Source: Xenorhabdus koppenhoeferi (GTDB lineage Bacteria > Pseudomonadota > Gammaproteobacteria > Enterobacterales > Enterobacteriaceae). Taken from it: DNA of 64,000 nt. Position 1 is the first letter of the stretch. Every line of letters begins with the position of its first letter. The position numbers and the translations under genes were made by a program. This document shows, in pieces, positions 25,910 through 34,899 of this stretch. The notes beneath the pieces were generated by a model that had not been told where the DNA came from, made no database searches, and saw only the letters and a program-made list of their open reading frames with translations. The DNA lies in contig NZ_FPBJ01000011.1 in assembly GCF_900116635.1 (NCBI RefSeq), positions 1 through 64,000 on the forward strand. The letters are read 5' to 3'.

Positions 25910-28900
25910 ATGCCAGTATATCAAAAATCGCACTCATCCTTGTTTGATGGTTCAAAATCTCTGATTATTGGCCTATTGAGCCTTTCATTCAGTTTTCACA
26001 GCCAAGCCATATCAGAACTTCAAAATGAAGATAACCATGCAGTTTATAACTTGGCTGAAATCACTTCACAATTAGGACACCAACTTCACCAATCGCAATC
26101 CCCCACCGAAGCCGCACAATCAATCGCTGCCCAGCAGCTGTCATCGGCAGTCACTGCCACATTAACCCCGTTGCTCAACCAGTTCGGCAATGCCCGGATC
26201 TCACTCCCCTTTGATCACGCTTTTTCGTTAAAAGAAGCTGCACTGGATTGGATGTTGCCGTGGTATACCACTCCGGCTTACACCGCATTCGGCCAGTGGG
26301 GCGTTAAAACCGGGCACGGTCAGACGACCACCCATTTTGGTATGGGATACCGCTATTTGAGTGATAACTGGCTCTGGGGGGCTAATGTGTTCTGGGATGC
26401 TGAGTGGCCGGCTCAACACCATCGCTACAGCATCGGGGCAGAAGCGTGGCGTGATAACCTCAAACTCTCTGCCAACCTTTACCAGCGCTTATCCGGCTGG
26501 AAAACGTCCCGGCAAGTCAGCGATTATGATGCACGCCCCGCCAATGGCTGGGATATCCGGGTAGAAGGCGGGTTACCTGCGTTGCCACACTGGGGCGGGC
26601 AGGTGATGTTTGAACAGTACTACGGGCAGCAAGTGGATTTATTTGGTAACAGCAAACGTCAGCATAATCCTTACAGCCTGACGGCCGGGCTGACATACAC
26701 ACCGGTGCCGTTAGTCACATTGGGCGCGGATGTCCGGCAGGGAAAACAGGATCACTGGGATAACCGTTTTACGCTGGCACTCAATTACCAGTTGGGTGTC
26801 CCGCTGGCACAACAGCTTGATCCCAGTGCCGTCGCGCCATTACGCAGCCTGACATTCAGACGGACAGATTTTGTCAACCGGAATCATGATATGGTACTGG
26901 ATTACCGCAAGCAAACGCTGATAACACTGGACTTTCCCGCTCAGCTTAAAGGCGATGCAGGCAGAATCATCACCTTTACGCCACGGATTACCTCCAAATA
27001 TCCCCTTGCGCGTTTAGAACTCCGGGCCGATGAACTACAACAAGCCGGCGGTAAAATTATTCACCAGATGCCTGATAAGGTTATGCTGCTTTTACCGAAA
27101 GCCACCGATAAAATGATCCGGCTTTCCGGCATTGCCATTGATAAGTACGGCAATCGTTCCCGGCCATCGGAAACCACCCTTTTTATCCAGCCGACGGAAA
27201 CCCATGTGCAGGTCACCGCAAACCGGACGCAGGCAAGGGCGGACGGTCAGGACAGTGTGATGTATACCGTGATGGTGAAAGATCGTGACGGTGAGCCTGT
27301 TCCCGATCAAACGGTGAGCTGGTCAAGTGACAAAGGCAAACTTTCACAAACCACACAGAAAACTGATACACAGGGGCTGGCGGCAGTGTTGTTGAGCAGC
27401 CATCATCACGGGGAGCATAGCGTACAGGTCTCGGTCGGTGATAATGTCACTGTGGCTTTGCCGGTGCACTTCAGTGCGGTATTGAAACCTGTTATCACCG
27501 CAGACAAAACACAGGCCAAAGCGGATGGTCAGGATGCCGTGACGTTTACCGTTACCGTCAAGGATGCCGCCGGCGTTCCCGTTCCTCATCAGACCGTTAA
27601 GTGGCAAGCCAGCCGTGGCAAGTTCCTGAGTTCTTCGTCAACAACCAATAATCACGGGCAGGCCACTGCTGCATTAGTCAGTTTGCCCTCCGGTATCGCA
27701 GAGGTGTCGGTGACTATCGGTGAAGAAACGCTTATGGCATCACCGGTTGAATTTTTACCCGCACTGACCCATACGTTGATCTGTGACAAAAGCACGGCCA
27801 TTGCTGATGGACAGGACAGTGTGCTTTGCACGATTGACGCGCATGATGCGGCTGACCAGCCAGTGGCAGGGAGGGAAATCGTCTGGTCAACGGATCATGG
27901 CCAGATTGCTGATGAACAGGTTACCACTGACAGCAGGGGAAAAGCCCACACACGGATTATCAGCCGGAAAGCCGGTGTTGCCCGTGTCCGGGCTGACATG
28001 TCAGGTACCATCATCACGGCGGGCGGGGTCACGTTTGAGCGTCAGTTGAAATCCGTTATCATTGCGGATAAAACCCACGCCAGCGGCGACGGGCAGGAGG
28101 CTATCGTACTGACTGCGATTGTTGAAGATGCGCTGGGGTTACCGGTTAAAGATCAGGCCGTTATCTGGCACACCGACAACGGTGTCCTGTCATCAGCAGA
28201 AACCCGAACCAACTCTCAGGGGGAGGTACAAATTCAACTGACCAGCACCGTTGCCGGGGAGCATCGGGTATGGATCCAGGTTGATGATAAGACGGTGACC
28301 GCCCCGACGCTCTGGTTTGATGACGTGCTGACATCCACCCTGCGTGCAGATAAAACCCGCATGATTGCCAATGGTCAGGATAGTGTCATATTGACCGTGG
28401 CGGTGAAAAACCTGACCGGACAGCCCACTGCGGGTATTCCTGTCTGGTGGCGTTCAGATAACGGTCACTTTACAGACGCACAGATTGAAACCGATGAAAA
28501 CGGCGAAGCCCGCGCGACACTGAGCAGCCAGAAGGCAGGCACCGCTTCAGTGACAGCCATTATTGATGATCGGGCGGTTATTTCACCCACAGTCGATTTT
28601 ATCCCGCCATTACGTATTGCCGATACCGTCGCCGTTGACAGTCAGGGCGGTAACGCCAACCAGAAAGCCTTTGGTGCTCGTGGGCCTTCAGTTTTCTGGC
28701 GGGGGGCGAAATTTCGCATCATCATCGCCGATAATACAGGCCGGGTGAACTGGCAGAGTGATTCTCCGGCGGTCACGGTATCCGGTGATACGGTGGTCGT
28801 ACAGCAACGTCCCGATGGTGTGCGACTGACAGGGACCGATGAGGCAGGGCAGCAGGTGGTACTGACCTTAACAAGCTCTACCTGGTTTGAGCGCTCAGGC

Positions 28901-29173
28901 CTGACGCAAGATTTTTATTTTAATGCAACGCAAATTTGCCAATCACTCAGCAGCCAGATTGCGCCCAAATATGCACTTGAACGGCTTTATGAAGAATGGG
29001 GAAATTTTTATCACTATGAAGGCTGGGTGAGGGAATTTTATATGGTTTCCACGGATTATCTTTCTGGCAGTTCCGGTTCAATGGATGCGCAGACAAAATG
29101 GGCATTCTGGGCAGAATCGGATAGCTGGACGCGTAATGCCTGGCATCGGCTGGCGTTTGCGTGTGGTGGATAG
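25910..29173 (+). CDS. Invasin/intimin-family inverse autotransporter
   Basis: The 1087-residue protein has a signal peptide (LIIGLLSLSFSFHSQA) and an inverse autotransporter beta-barrel domain at about residues 60-320 (FGQWGVKTGHG, FGMGYRYLSDNWLWGANVFW, YYGQQVDLFG). Then come five Big-1 Ig-like repeats at about 440-930, each marked by a DGQD or DGQE motif (NGQDS in the fifth), and a C-terminal tip of about 150 residues ending FACGG. Such proteins sit in the outer membrane and display the tip for adhesion. No LysM domain is seen. The tip is unlike intimin's C-type lectin as far as I can tell and has two Cys. It may bind host insect or nematode tissue; this is an inference. Confidence 0.9.
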   Translation: MPVYQKSHSSLFDGSKSLIIGLLSLSFSFHSQAISELQNEDNHAVYNLAEITSQLGHQLHQSQSPTEAAQSIAAQQLSSAVTATLTPLLNQFGNARISLPFDHAFSLKEAALDWMLPWYTTPAYTAFGQWGVKTGHGQTTTHFGMGYRYLSDNWLWGANVFWDAEWPAQHHRYSIGAEAWRDNLKLSANLYQRLSGWKTSRQVSDYDARPANGWDIRVEGGLPALPHWGGQVMFEQYYGQQVDLFGNSKRQHNPYSLTAGLTYTPVPLVTLGADVRQGKQDHWDNRFTLALNYQLGVPLAQQLDPSAVAPLRSLTFRRTDFVNRNHDMVLDYRKQTLITLDFPAQLKGDAGRIITFTPRITSKYPLARLELRADELQQAGGKIIHQMPDKVMLLLPKATDKMIRLSGIAIDKYGNRSRPSETTLFIQPTETHVQVTANRTQARADGQDSVMYTVMVKDRDGEPVPDQTVSWSSDKGKLSQTTQKTDTQGLAAVLLSSHHHGEHSVQVSVGDNVTVALPVHFSAVLKPVITADKTQAKADGQDAVTFTVTVKDAAGVPVPHQTVKWQASRGKFLSSSSTTNNHGQATAALVSLPSGIAEVSVTIGEETLMASPVEFLPALTHTLICDKSTAIADGQDSVLCTIDAHDAADQPVAGREIVWSTDHGQIADEQVTTDSRGKAHTRIISRKAGVARVRADMSGTIITAGGVTFERQLKSVIIADKTHASGDGQEAIVLTAIVEDALGLPVKDQAVIWHTDNGVLSSAETRTNSQGEVQIQLTSTVAGEHRVWIQVDDKTVTAPTLWFDDVLTSTLRADKTRMIANGQDSVILTVAVKNLTGQPTAGIPVWWRSDNGHFTDAQIETDENGEARATLSSQKAGTASVTAIIDDRAVISPTVDFIPPLRIADTVAVDSQGGNANQKAFGARGPSVFWRGAKFRIIIADNTGRVNWQSDSPAVTVSGDTVVVQQRPDGVRLTGTDEAGQQVVLTLTSSTWFERSGLTQDFYFNATQICQSLSSQIAPKYALERLYEEWGNFYHYEGWVREFYMVSTDYLSGSSGSMDAQTKWAFWAESDSWTRNAWHRLAFACGG

Positions 29174-29198
29174 CATTTATCTATTATAGGTGAGGCAG

Positions 29199-29219
29199 GT
29201 GGCTGTATTAAGCAGCCAC
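29199..29219. terminator. Hairpin downstream of invasin and of the broken immunity copy
   Basis: GTGGCTG 29199-29205 pairs with CAGCCAC 29213-29219 around a 7-base loop. It lies after the invasin stop and at the 3' edge of a degenerate GAD-like gene. Similar hairpins follow the two intact copies. The lack of a T-run on the plus side weakens the terminator call. Confidence 0.4.
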
Positions 29220-29425
29220 ATATCGACAATACCTTCATAATAATCGGGGGTTACTATACTGAATAAACCATTCTGATAGTTGTTCTAACCTTCAAATTTC
29301 CAATAATTAAGTAAATTATCAGGTAGCCTACCTCTCCATTTTTCTATTGCTCCAGAGGGTACTGCTATATGCTGAGTAGCTTCTCCAATTTCTTCAATAA
29401 AGTAACTAAAATTATCATCACGCAT
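29213..29425 (-). pseudogene. GAD-like immunity gene, third degenerate copy
   Basis: Read leftward from ATG 29425, the sequence encodes MRDDNFSYFIEEIGEATQH and continues parallel to the two intact neighbours. At WKFEG the next codon is TAG where the neighbours have TGG (Trp). The frame stays similar beyond the stop (NNYQNGLFSIVTPDYYEGIV) and then ends at VDMWL, where the 3' hairpin begins. So this copy carries a nonsense mutation plus an internal deletion of roughly 130 codons. It is too short and broken to function. Confidence 0.75.
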
Positions 29426-29449
29426 TATTTTTCCTGTGATAAGATAATT

Positions 29450-29475
29450 AAAGTGACTGTATACGCAGTCACTTT
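29450..29475 (-). terminator. Hairpin after the first intact GAD-like gene
   Basis: AAAGTGACTG 29450-29459 and CAGTCACTTT 29466-29475 form a perfect 10-bp stem with a 6-base loop. It lies just downstream of the leftward gene ending at 29498, and the leftward RNA continues into TTTAATTATC. It is probably the transcription terminator of this unit. Confidence 0.6.
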
Positions 29476-29497
29476 ATAAAAATAACACTATCAAAAG

Positions 29498-30133
29498 TTA
29501 AATTTCCTGAATATCTGGATCGGCGAATTGACGCAAAATATCGAGGTGAATATGCATGTCTAATTTTCTGACATTTTCAAGTTTGATTTCGCCGCCTAAA
29601 ATAATGGCTGGCTCAAAACCAAATATTTCGTTTTCACCTAGCGGGCCATGTTTTTCGACAGCTTTGGCAAAAATACCCGTTTTTGTGCCGCCTTTTAAAT
29701 CAAGATCATTAGGTGACTTTATTCCAAAGAAAGAAAGTATGTCGTGATTTAAATCATCCTTTCCTTTTTTATAAGCTCTATTTGAAGAATAAATGATGGT
29801 ATTAAAAAGACAATCAATTGATAAATTAATCCCAGTTTCTTTACCACAAAGGAAAAGCTTCCCAAAACCACATCGTGCAATAACATGATAAGAATCCATG
29901 GATTCAAATGGGGTATCTTCCAGCCAGATATCAACGATATCTTCATAGTCATCAGGATTCACTATGCTAAATAACCCATCTTGATAGCTGTTCCAGCCTT
30001 CATGTTTCCAATAATATAATAACTGTCCTGGAAGTTTTCCCAGCCATTTATCTATGGCTTCAGCAGGAACTTCCCTGTGTTGAGTGACTTCTCCCATTTT
30101 CTCAATAAAATACTCAAAAAACTCGTCACGCAC
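29498..30133 (-). CDS. GAD-like / DUF1851 domain protein, likely T6SS immunity (copy B)
   Basis: The 211-residue cytosolic protein begins RDEFFEYFIEKMGEVTQHRE and has LPGQLLYYWKHEGW, GLFSIVNPDDY and the C-terminal DLKGGTKTGIFAKAV plus LDMHIHLDILRQF. This is the GAD-like plus DUF1851 arrangement seen in Tde/Tdi-type immunity proteins next to VgrG effectors. It starts with GTG 30133. It is nearly identical to the next gene in its first and last thirds, while residues about 110-135 differ, which looks like diversification of the toxin-binding region. The cognate toxin is missing from this locus. Confidence 0.75.
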   Translation of the reverse strand: MRDEFFEYFIEKMGEVTQHREVPAEAIDKWLGKLPGQLLYYWKHEGWNSYQDGLFSIVNPDDYEDIVDIWLEDTPFESMDSYHVIARCGFGKLFLCGKETGINLSIDCLFNTIIYSSNRAYKKGKDDLNHDILSFFGIKSPNDLDLKGGTKTGIFAKAVEKHGPLGENEIFGFEPAIILGGEIKLENVRKLDMHIHLDILRQFADPDIQEI

Positions 30134-30177
30134 TATTTTTTCCCTTATCCCGACATAATTCTAACATAAGAAAATAA

Positions 30178-30197
30178 GTGGCTTTTTATACAGCCAC
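30178..30197 (-). terminator. Hairpin after the second intact GAD-like gene
   Basis: GTGGCT 30178-30183 and AGCCAC 30192-30197 pair around an 8-base AT-rich loop. It occupies the same place, 3' of the gene, as the hairpins of the other two copies. The stem is short, so termination may be weak. Confidence 0.35.
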
Positions 30198-30232
30198 CTT
30201 AGTCAATAGATAAATATCAGCGAAATAGAAAA

Positions 30233-30871
30233 TCAAATTTCAAATATATCAGGATCATCGAATTGGCGAAGAATATCAAGGTGGATGTGCATATCTAATT
30301 TCCTGACATTTTCAAGTTTGATTTCGCCACCTAAAATAATGGCGGGTTCAAAACCAAATATTTCGTTTTCACCTAGTGGGCCATGTTTTTCGACAGCTTT
30401 GGCAAAAATACCTGTTTTTGTACCACCTTTTAAATCAAGATCATTAGGAGACTTTATTCCAAAAAAGGAGGATATTTCTTGATCCAACTTTTTCCTTTCT
30501 TTTTTGTGTGCTCTTTTTTTAGAGTAAATAAGAGTATTAAATAGACAGTCAATCGATAAGTTAATTCCAGTATTCTCACCACAAAGGAAGATCTTACCAA
30601 AACCACATCGTGCAATAGCATGATAAGAATCCATAGATTCGAATGGGGTATCTTCCAGCCAGATATCAACGATGTCTTCATAATCATCGGGATTTACTAT
30701 GCTAAATAATCCATCTTGATAGCTGTTCCAGCCTTCATGTTTCCAATAATATAATAACTGCCCTGGAAGTTTCCCTAGCCATTTATCTATGGCTTCAGCA
30801 GGAACTTCCCTGTGTTGAGTGGCTTCTCCCATATCTTCAATAAAGAGTTCGAAATCTTCATCACGCATCAC
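30233..30871 (-). CDS. GAD-like / DUF1851 domain protein, likely T6SS immunity (copy A)
   Basis: This 212-residue paralogue of the neighbouring gene has the same GAD-like N-terminus (EDFELFIEDMGEATQHREVP) and DUF1851-like C-terminus. Its start overlaps the stop of the truncated vgrG frame by 4 bp, with AAGGGG upstream, so it was translationally coupled to a VgrG-effector gene. Differences from copy B cluster in the middle (KKRAHKKERKKLDQEISSFF against SNRAYKKGKDDLNHDILSFF). It would neutralise a specific T6SS toxin; which one is unknown. Confidence 0.75.
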   Translation of the reverse strand: MMRDEDFELFIEDMGEATQHREVPAEAIDKWLGKLPGQLLYYWKHEGWNSYQDGLFSIVNPDDYEDIVDIWLEDTPFESMDSYHAIARCGFGKIFLCGENTGINLSIDCLFNTLIYSKKRAHKKERKKLDQEISSFFGIKSPNDLDLKGGTKTGIFAKAVEKHGPLGENEIFGFEPAIILGGEIKLENVRKLDMHIHLDILRQFDDPDIFEI

Positions 30872-31416
30872 TTTTTCCCCTTACCTCGGCATAATTCTAA
30901 TTGTACATTCATTTTGGCATCACCTAACCCACTGTCCAGAGCTTCTTTAGCTGCATTATCAAGTGATTTTATCCGTTTTTTGTGCTTTTTCAGCAGACCA
31001 TTCAGGATAGCGGGTCCATTTTGCTGATGGAATATCCGGCTCTCCTGATTGAGCGTCAGGCGCCAGAGTGCCGGGCGAACGGTCAGGGTATACAGGGTTT
31101 TATTGCCGTCGGTGCCGGCCCAGTCAGCGTGAGAGATGATACCGGTGATTTTACGCTGCACCTGTACGCCGTGAAAGATTTGCAACACGGCTTCCTGCAT
31201 CAGCAAGGCGGTTAAATCCACCTCGTCTAACGGCTTGAACGGATTCAGGCTGTGGGTTTTGACCAGTGTCAGGTTCAGGGTAAACAGCTCGGATAACCCT
31301 TCCTGCAGGGAAAACTCCCCCACGCTGAACGTATCTTCGGGAAGCCCCGCGACCTGAAAAGTAAACCGCAATCCACTTTTGGCGGCGGGCAGTCTGTCAA
31401 TGATATTCTTCATCAT
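30868..31416 (-). pseudogene. vgrG: VgrG (TssI) N-terminal stub fused to an unrelated tail
   Basis: Residues 1-145 match the VgrG N-terminus: FTFQVAGLPEDTFSVGEFSL, GLSELFTLNLTLV, VQRKITGIISHADW and VRPALWRLTLNQESRIF. VgrG spikes normally have 600-700 or more residues with gp27/gp5-like domains and the beta-helix needle; here the similarity ends at ILNGLLKKH. The last approximately 35 residues (RIKSLDNAAKEALDSGLGDA and following) are not VgrG and are probably the end of a lost effector domain. An in-frame deletion would explain this. It cannot form a T6SS spike. Confidence 0.75.
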
Positions 31417-31452
31417 GTTTTGCTTGACTCCTTGTTGTGAGGGTTTGATGGC

Positions 31453-33210
31453 TTACATCTCCCTGCGTGCTCCGTAGACTTCCTTAAATGCCCACAAGAC
31501 GCCGCGCGTGTCTGGGGTATAAACCTCCAGCCTGACGAAGGTGGACTGGCTGATAAAACACGCCATGGCTTCATGGATTAACCGGCAGAAGCGGTACATT
31601 TCTCCCGGATTGTGGTAACAGTCAGGGTTGAGCGTGAGTCCCACCCAGTGCCCGCGGACAGGACGTCCCCGCTTCATGCGATCGGTAAGGTGTTCTTCCA
31701 CCCGGACAATGCCGTCGATATGCCAGCGGATATGGCGGCTCAGCGGGCGACTGAGTTCGGGGTAAGGGTCAAACAGGCGGAGAAACTGTTTCAGGCTGTC
31801 GGTGGCAAATAACAACACCGGCGGGCTGGAGAGGCAGGAAAGCAATGGCCAGCCGGAATTGTCCTGCAACAGGGACGGATAATCGGCGGAGACGGGGAGA
31901 ATATTGTGTACGTTGAGATGGGCCGGGGAACCTTCCTGCGTGAGGGTAATTTCACCGGGTTTTAAGGTGATGGCCTGCGTGTGATAACCCAGAATATCCC
32001 CCACGACGGACAGGACGGGCAGGTGTTGAGCCGGTTTGCCGGTCAGGTCAAAAAAATGCAGCTGGTGCGTGAGCCTGCCCAGTAAATCACGCTCGTTCTG
32101 GAGCAAATAATAAAACGTCTCCGGCTCACCGTCTTCCGCCAGACTGGGCGATGACGGCGTAAACTGGCCGATGGACAGATAGCGGCAGGGCGAGCCCCGT
32201 TGCTGTGTTTCATCAGGTTGCTGAACCACCTGAATATCGCGCAGCCGGAACAACTGCACGGACTCGCCAAGAAGCAGGGGATAACGATGATTGCCCTCAC
32301 TCAGCGGCAGGGGAAGGCTGGTCAGGGTTTCCAGATGAATGGCCGGAACACAGCCAGGCCAAAAAGCATCGTCGACATTATCCAGCGGCAACTCACCTTC
32401 AAAACGAAAAACCAGCTCAAAGCTGCCGTCGGCATTTAACGGAACTTCCCGGCAACTGTCGCTGATATCCACCGTCATAAAGTTATACAGGTGGGGCAGT
32501 GCATAATATTCCAGCAGTAATTGCAGGCCGGCATAAGTGCGATTTCTCATCGGCAGGAGGGGAGCATCGAACAAGCTATGCCAGCCATAAGGGAAACTAT
32601 TCAGTTTGCGTTGTTCTCCCTGCGTTCTGAGGTACATATCACAGATATGCTGATCCAGCCACAAACTTAATTGTGCTGCCCGTTCATTGTCCGTACCGAG
32701 GAAAAAAGACAGTGATCCGCTTTGCCAGACAAGGGAAGGCGTGCCTGTCTGGCAAAGCGTCAGCACTATCTCACTGTGTGTGCCGGTTTTCTTCACTGTC
32801 CTGTCCCGCACGATAAGGGGTTCGATATGCAGGGAACGGCAGGTTTTAAAGGTGAGTAACTGCCCGTTGACATCAGCGGAAACCGGCGTGCCTGCCGGGA
32901 TGTCAACGGTACCCTGATGTTCTCCGTCGGTGGGATGAAACTGCATGACCGTCGTGGGCGGAACGGGACTCAGGGCTGACGGCCAGATACGGGACAGAAT
33001 GCCGTGGGTAATTTCGGGGAAATCATCCTCAATTTTATCCCGTAAGCGGGCAATCAACAGGGCAAATGCTTCGAAAACCCGTTCAATACTGGGATCATGG
33101 GACAGGGTCAGAAAATCGGACAAATGCGGCGAGTCTTTCGCCACGCGTTGAGCCAGTTCCCGCAGGTAGGCTCTTTCCCGCAGGTACATAGACTCCTTGT
33201 TGTTTTTCAT
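31453..33210 (-). CDS. tssF: Type VI secretion baseplate subunit TssF
   Basis: A 585-residue TssF/VasA/ImpG protein: it starts YLRERAYLRELAQRVAKDSP, then DPSIERVFEAFALLIARLRD and IWPSALSPVPPTTVMQFHP, all typical of TssF. The length is normal and the frame intact. TssF forms the baseplate wedge with TssE, TssG and TssK around VgrG. Here no tssG, tssK or sheath gene is present; the next gene downstream is the vgrG stub 36 bp away. It is therefore an orphan of a dismantled T6SS cluster, although it might complement another one elsewhere. Confidence 0.9.
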   Translation of the reverse strand: MKNNKESMYLRERAYLRELAQRVAKDSPHLSDFLTLSHDPSIERVFEAFALLIARLRDKIEDDFPEITHGILSRIWPSALSPVPPTTVMQFHPTDGEHQGTVDIPAGTPVSADVNGQLLTFKTCRSLHIEPLIVRDRTVKKTGTHSEIVLTLCQTGTPSLVWQSGSLSFFLGTDNERAAQLSLWLDQHICDMYLRTQGEQRKLNSFPYGWHSLFDAPLLPMRNRTYAGLQLLLEYYALPHLYNFMTVDISDSCREVPLNADGSFELVFRFEGELPLDNVDDAFWPGCVPAIHLETLTSLPLPLSEGNHRYPLLLGESVQLFRLRDIQVVQQPDETQQRGSPCRYLSIGQFTPSSPSLAEDGEPETFYYLLQNERDLLGRLTHQLHFFDLTGKPAQHLPVLSVVGDILGYHTQAITLKPGEITLTQEGSPAHLNVHNILPVSADYPSLLQDNSGWPLLSCLSSPPVLLFATDSLKQFLRLFDPYPELSRPLSRHIRWHIDGIVRVEEHLTDRMKRGRPVRGHWVGLTLNPDCYHNPGEMYRFCRLIHEAMACFISQSTFVRLEVYTPDTRGVLWAFKEVYGARREM

Positions 33211-33523
33211 TGGGTTTCTCTTTTTATTCTAATGTACCGATGAATAATTAATCGGCATGTTATGCGTAAAGTTTATATAAAATCAGCACACTGTCAGAAA
33301 TGGCGGATTATTGTACGGGATTATTAATTAGCATGTTTAATGAAATTTAATTTTCTGATGATTTGGGAAAAATCTTAGCCACGCTACCCGTTATGGCGGG
33401 GAGGGCAAGGCAAGGGCACTGAGGCCGATGTTTTTTTGCATTTTGCAAAAATGAATTGTTTGCTGACTTTTGTGCCGGCTTTCTTCACGCTGCTCTGAAG
33501 TTTTATAACATGGAAAGGACACG
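33211..33523. other. Junction between cargo and second transfer block
   Basis: About 310 bp between the leftward tssF and the rightward TIGR03757 gene. It changes from AT-rich to GC-rich near 33370, the likely cargo/ICE junction. A short hairpin, TTTTTGCA 33433-33440 with TGCAAAAA 33444-33451, lies about 70 bases before the next start. GGAAAGGA precedes that start. No gene or clear direct repeat was seen. Confidence 0.45.
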
Positions 33524-33922
33524 ATGAAAAAGCCGGGTTTACTGCTCCTGATGGGATGGATGGTGTCACTGTCCACCGGGGCCAAAACGGTGATCTATAC
33601 TGACAGTCAGCACCCGCCGGTTAATTTGCCCCCCGAGACACAGGTAATCTGGCTGGATGCCCCGGAGCAACAGCAAAGGCAGATCTTTGCCCGCCTTCCC
33701 GCAGACTCACAACAGGCGGCAACTCAGGTCCGGGCCATCCTTCAGTCTCCTCAGTGGCGTGAGCAGGAACAGCAACTTATCAACGCTTATCGTGCTGTTG
33801 TCCATGCCCGGCAATCCGGTGTACGCAAATACCCGGCGGTGGTGTTTGATGATCGTGACGTGGTGTATGGCACGGCCGATATGGCCAAAGCGAGTGTGCT
33901 CAGGGAGCAGCATCAGCCATGA
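33524..33922 (+). CDS. ICE protein, TIGR03757 family
   Basis: The 132-residue exported protein has a signal peptide (LLLLMGWMVSLSTGAKT) and the domain VIYTDSQHPPVNL ... QVRAILQSPQW ... YPAVVFDDRDVVYGTADM. This is the TIGR03757 layout, possibly a thioredoxin-fold periplasmic protein related to TrbC/TraW-like factors. It is the first gene of transfer block 2 and overlaps the next start as ATGA. In related elements it directly follows the VirB4 gene. Confidence 0.85.
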   Translation: MKKPGLLLLMGWMVSLSTGAKTVIYTDSQHPPVNLPPETQVIWLDAPEQQQRQIFARLPADSQQAATQVRAILQSPQWREQEQQLINAYRAVVHARQSGVRKYPAVVFDDRDVVYGTADMAKASVLREQHQP

Positions 33923-34887
33923 ATCCGTCACGCCTGGCTTTTCCGGTGGTTATCACGCTGGCCGCGGCGTTTACTCCTTTTTCACAGGCCACCCTCAATA
34001 CTGCCCAAATTGTGGCAAGTAGTATCTCGCCATCCTGCATTCAATGGCGGGTCAGCGGCATTTGTTACTGGCTGTTTTGTTCCTGGCACGGCTGCACGGT
34101 GAAAACCTCGGTCAAAGTGACCCATTTCCTGCCGCAGGCAGTGGTTTCCACCTATCATGCGCCCGGCGGCAACCCGTGGTCTGAAATGGCTCACATCAGC
34201 CCGTTATCCGGCGGACTGGAAAATGCGGTAACGGGGGCGTTATCCGGCCTGACCACCGGCGGCGGTAATCACACGGTTCAGGTTGCCGGGAAGCAGAGTT
34301 TCCATCTGCGTTTCAAATACGCCGATGCCATCGGGCATCCCGCTACCACTCTGATTGGCGGACAAATCCCGGGGTATTCCTGTCGCAGTGCGGCCACCCC
34401 GCTGATGCCCTATTTTCTCAGCACACTGGATACCGTCGCGTGGCGCAGCGGGCTGCCGGAATCGCTTTATCCTGAAGCCCTTGTCCCCGGTCTGCGTGAG
34501 CTGGGCAGCCAGCCGGCGGGCAATATGTGGGGCAATCTCTACCCCCGTTCCGGTTTTGTCACGCAGGCCGATGAGGATAAAGCCGCTGCCGTGGTGGCAC
34601 AGCGGGTGGCGGACATTATCACCCGTACCGGGCAGCCCCATGTTTATCAGCCACTGGCCGGGCAACGCCGTGACGGCTACTGGCCGCCAGAGCCGGTGCA
34701 AGAAAATACCGGCACGAAAAATCACCAATGGCAACGGTTGTCACCACAGTTAAGTCAGTTCTGTGCAGTATTCCCGGATGGCCGCCACACAGCGGCGGCA
34801 GACAGCAATCAGGCGTATGCCCTGTGGCAGCCCTACAGCTGTTGCCAGCGGCGCGGGCAACGTTTTCTCGGCAGTACGGACCTATAA
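33919..34887 (+). CDS. ICE protein, TIGR03756 family (TraU-like)
   Basis: A 322-residue exported protein with signal AFPVVITLAAAFTPFSQA and a Cys-rich mature part. CIQWRVSGICYWLFCSWHGC near residues 40-55 and CRSAATPLMPYFLS near 155, and a late YSCCQRRGQRF, match the TraU-like family TIGR03756. These periplasmic proteins probably need disulfides and support pilus assembly or mating. It overlaps its upstream partner by 4 bp. Confidence 0.85.
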   Translation: MNPSRLAFPVVITLAAAFTPFSQATLNTAQIVASSISPSCIQWRVSGICYWLFCSWHGCTVKTSVKVTHFLPQAVVSTYHAPGGNPWSEMAHISPLSGGLENAVTGALSGLTTGGGNHTVQVAGKQSFHLRFKYADAIGHPATTLIGGQIPGYSCRSAATPLMPYFLSTLDTVAWRSGLPESLYPEALVPGLRELGSQPAGNMWGNLYPRSGFVTQADEDKAAAVVAQRVADIITRTGQPHVYQPLAGQRRDGYWPPEPVQENTGTKNHQWQRLSPQLSQFCAVFPDGRHTAAADSNQAYALWQPYSCCQRRGQRFLGSTDL

Positions 34888-34899
34888 GGAAAAAACGGA

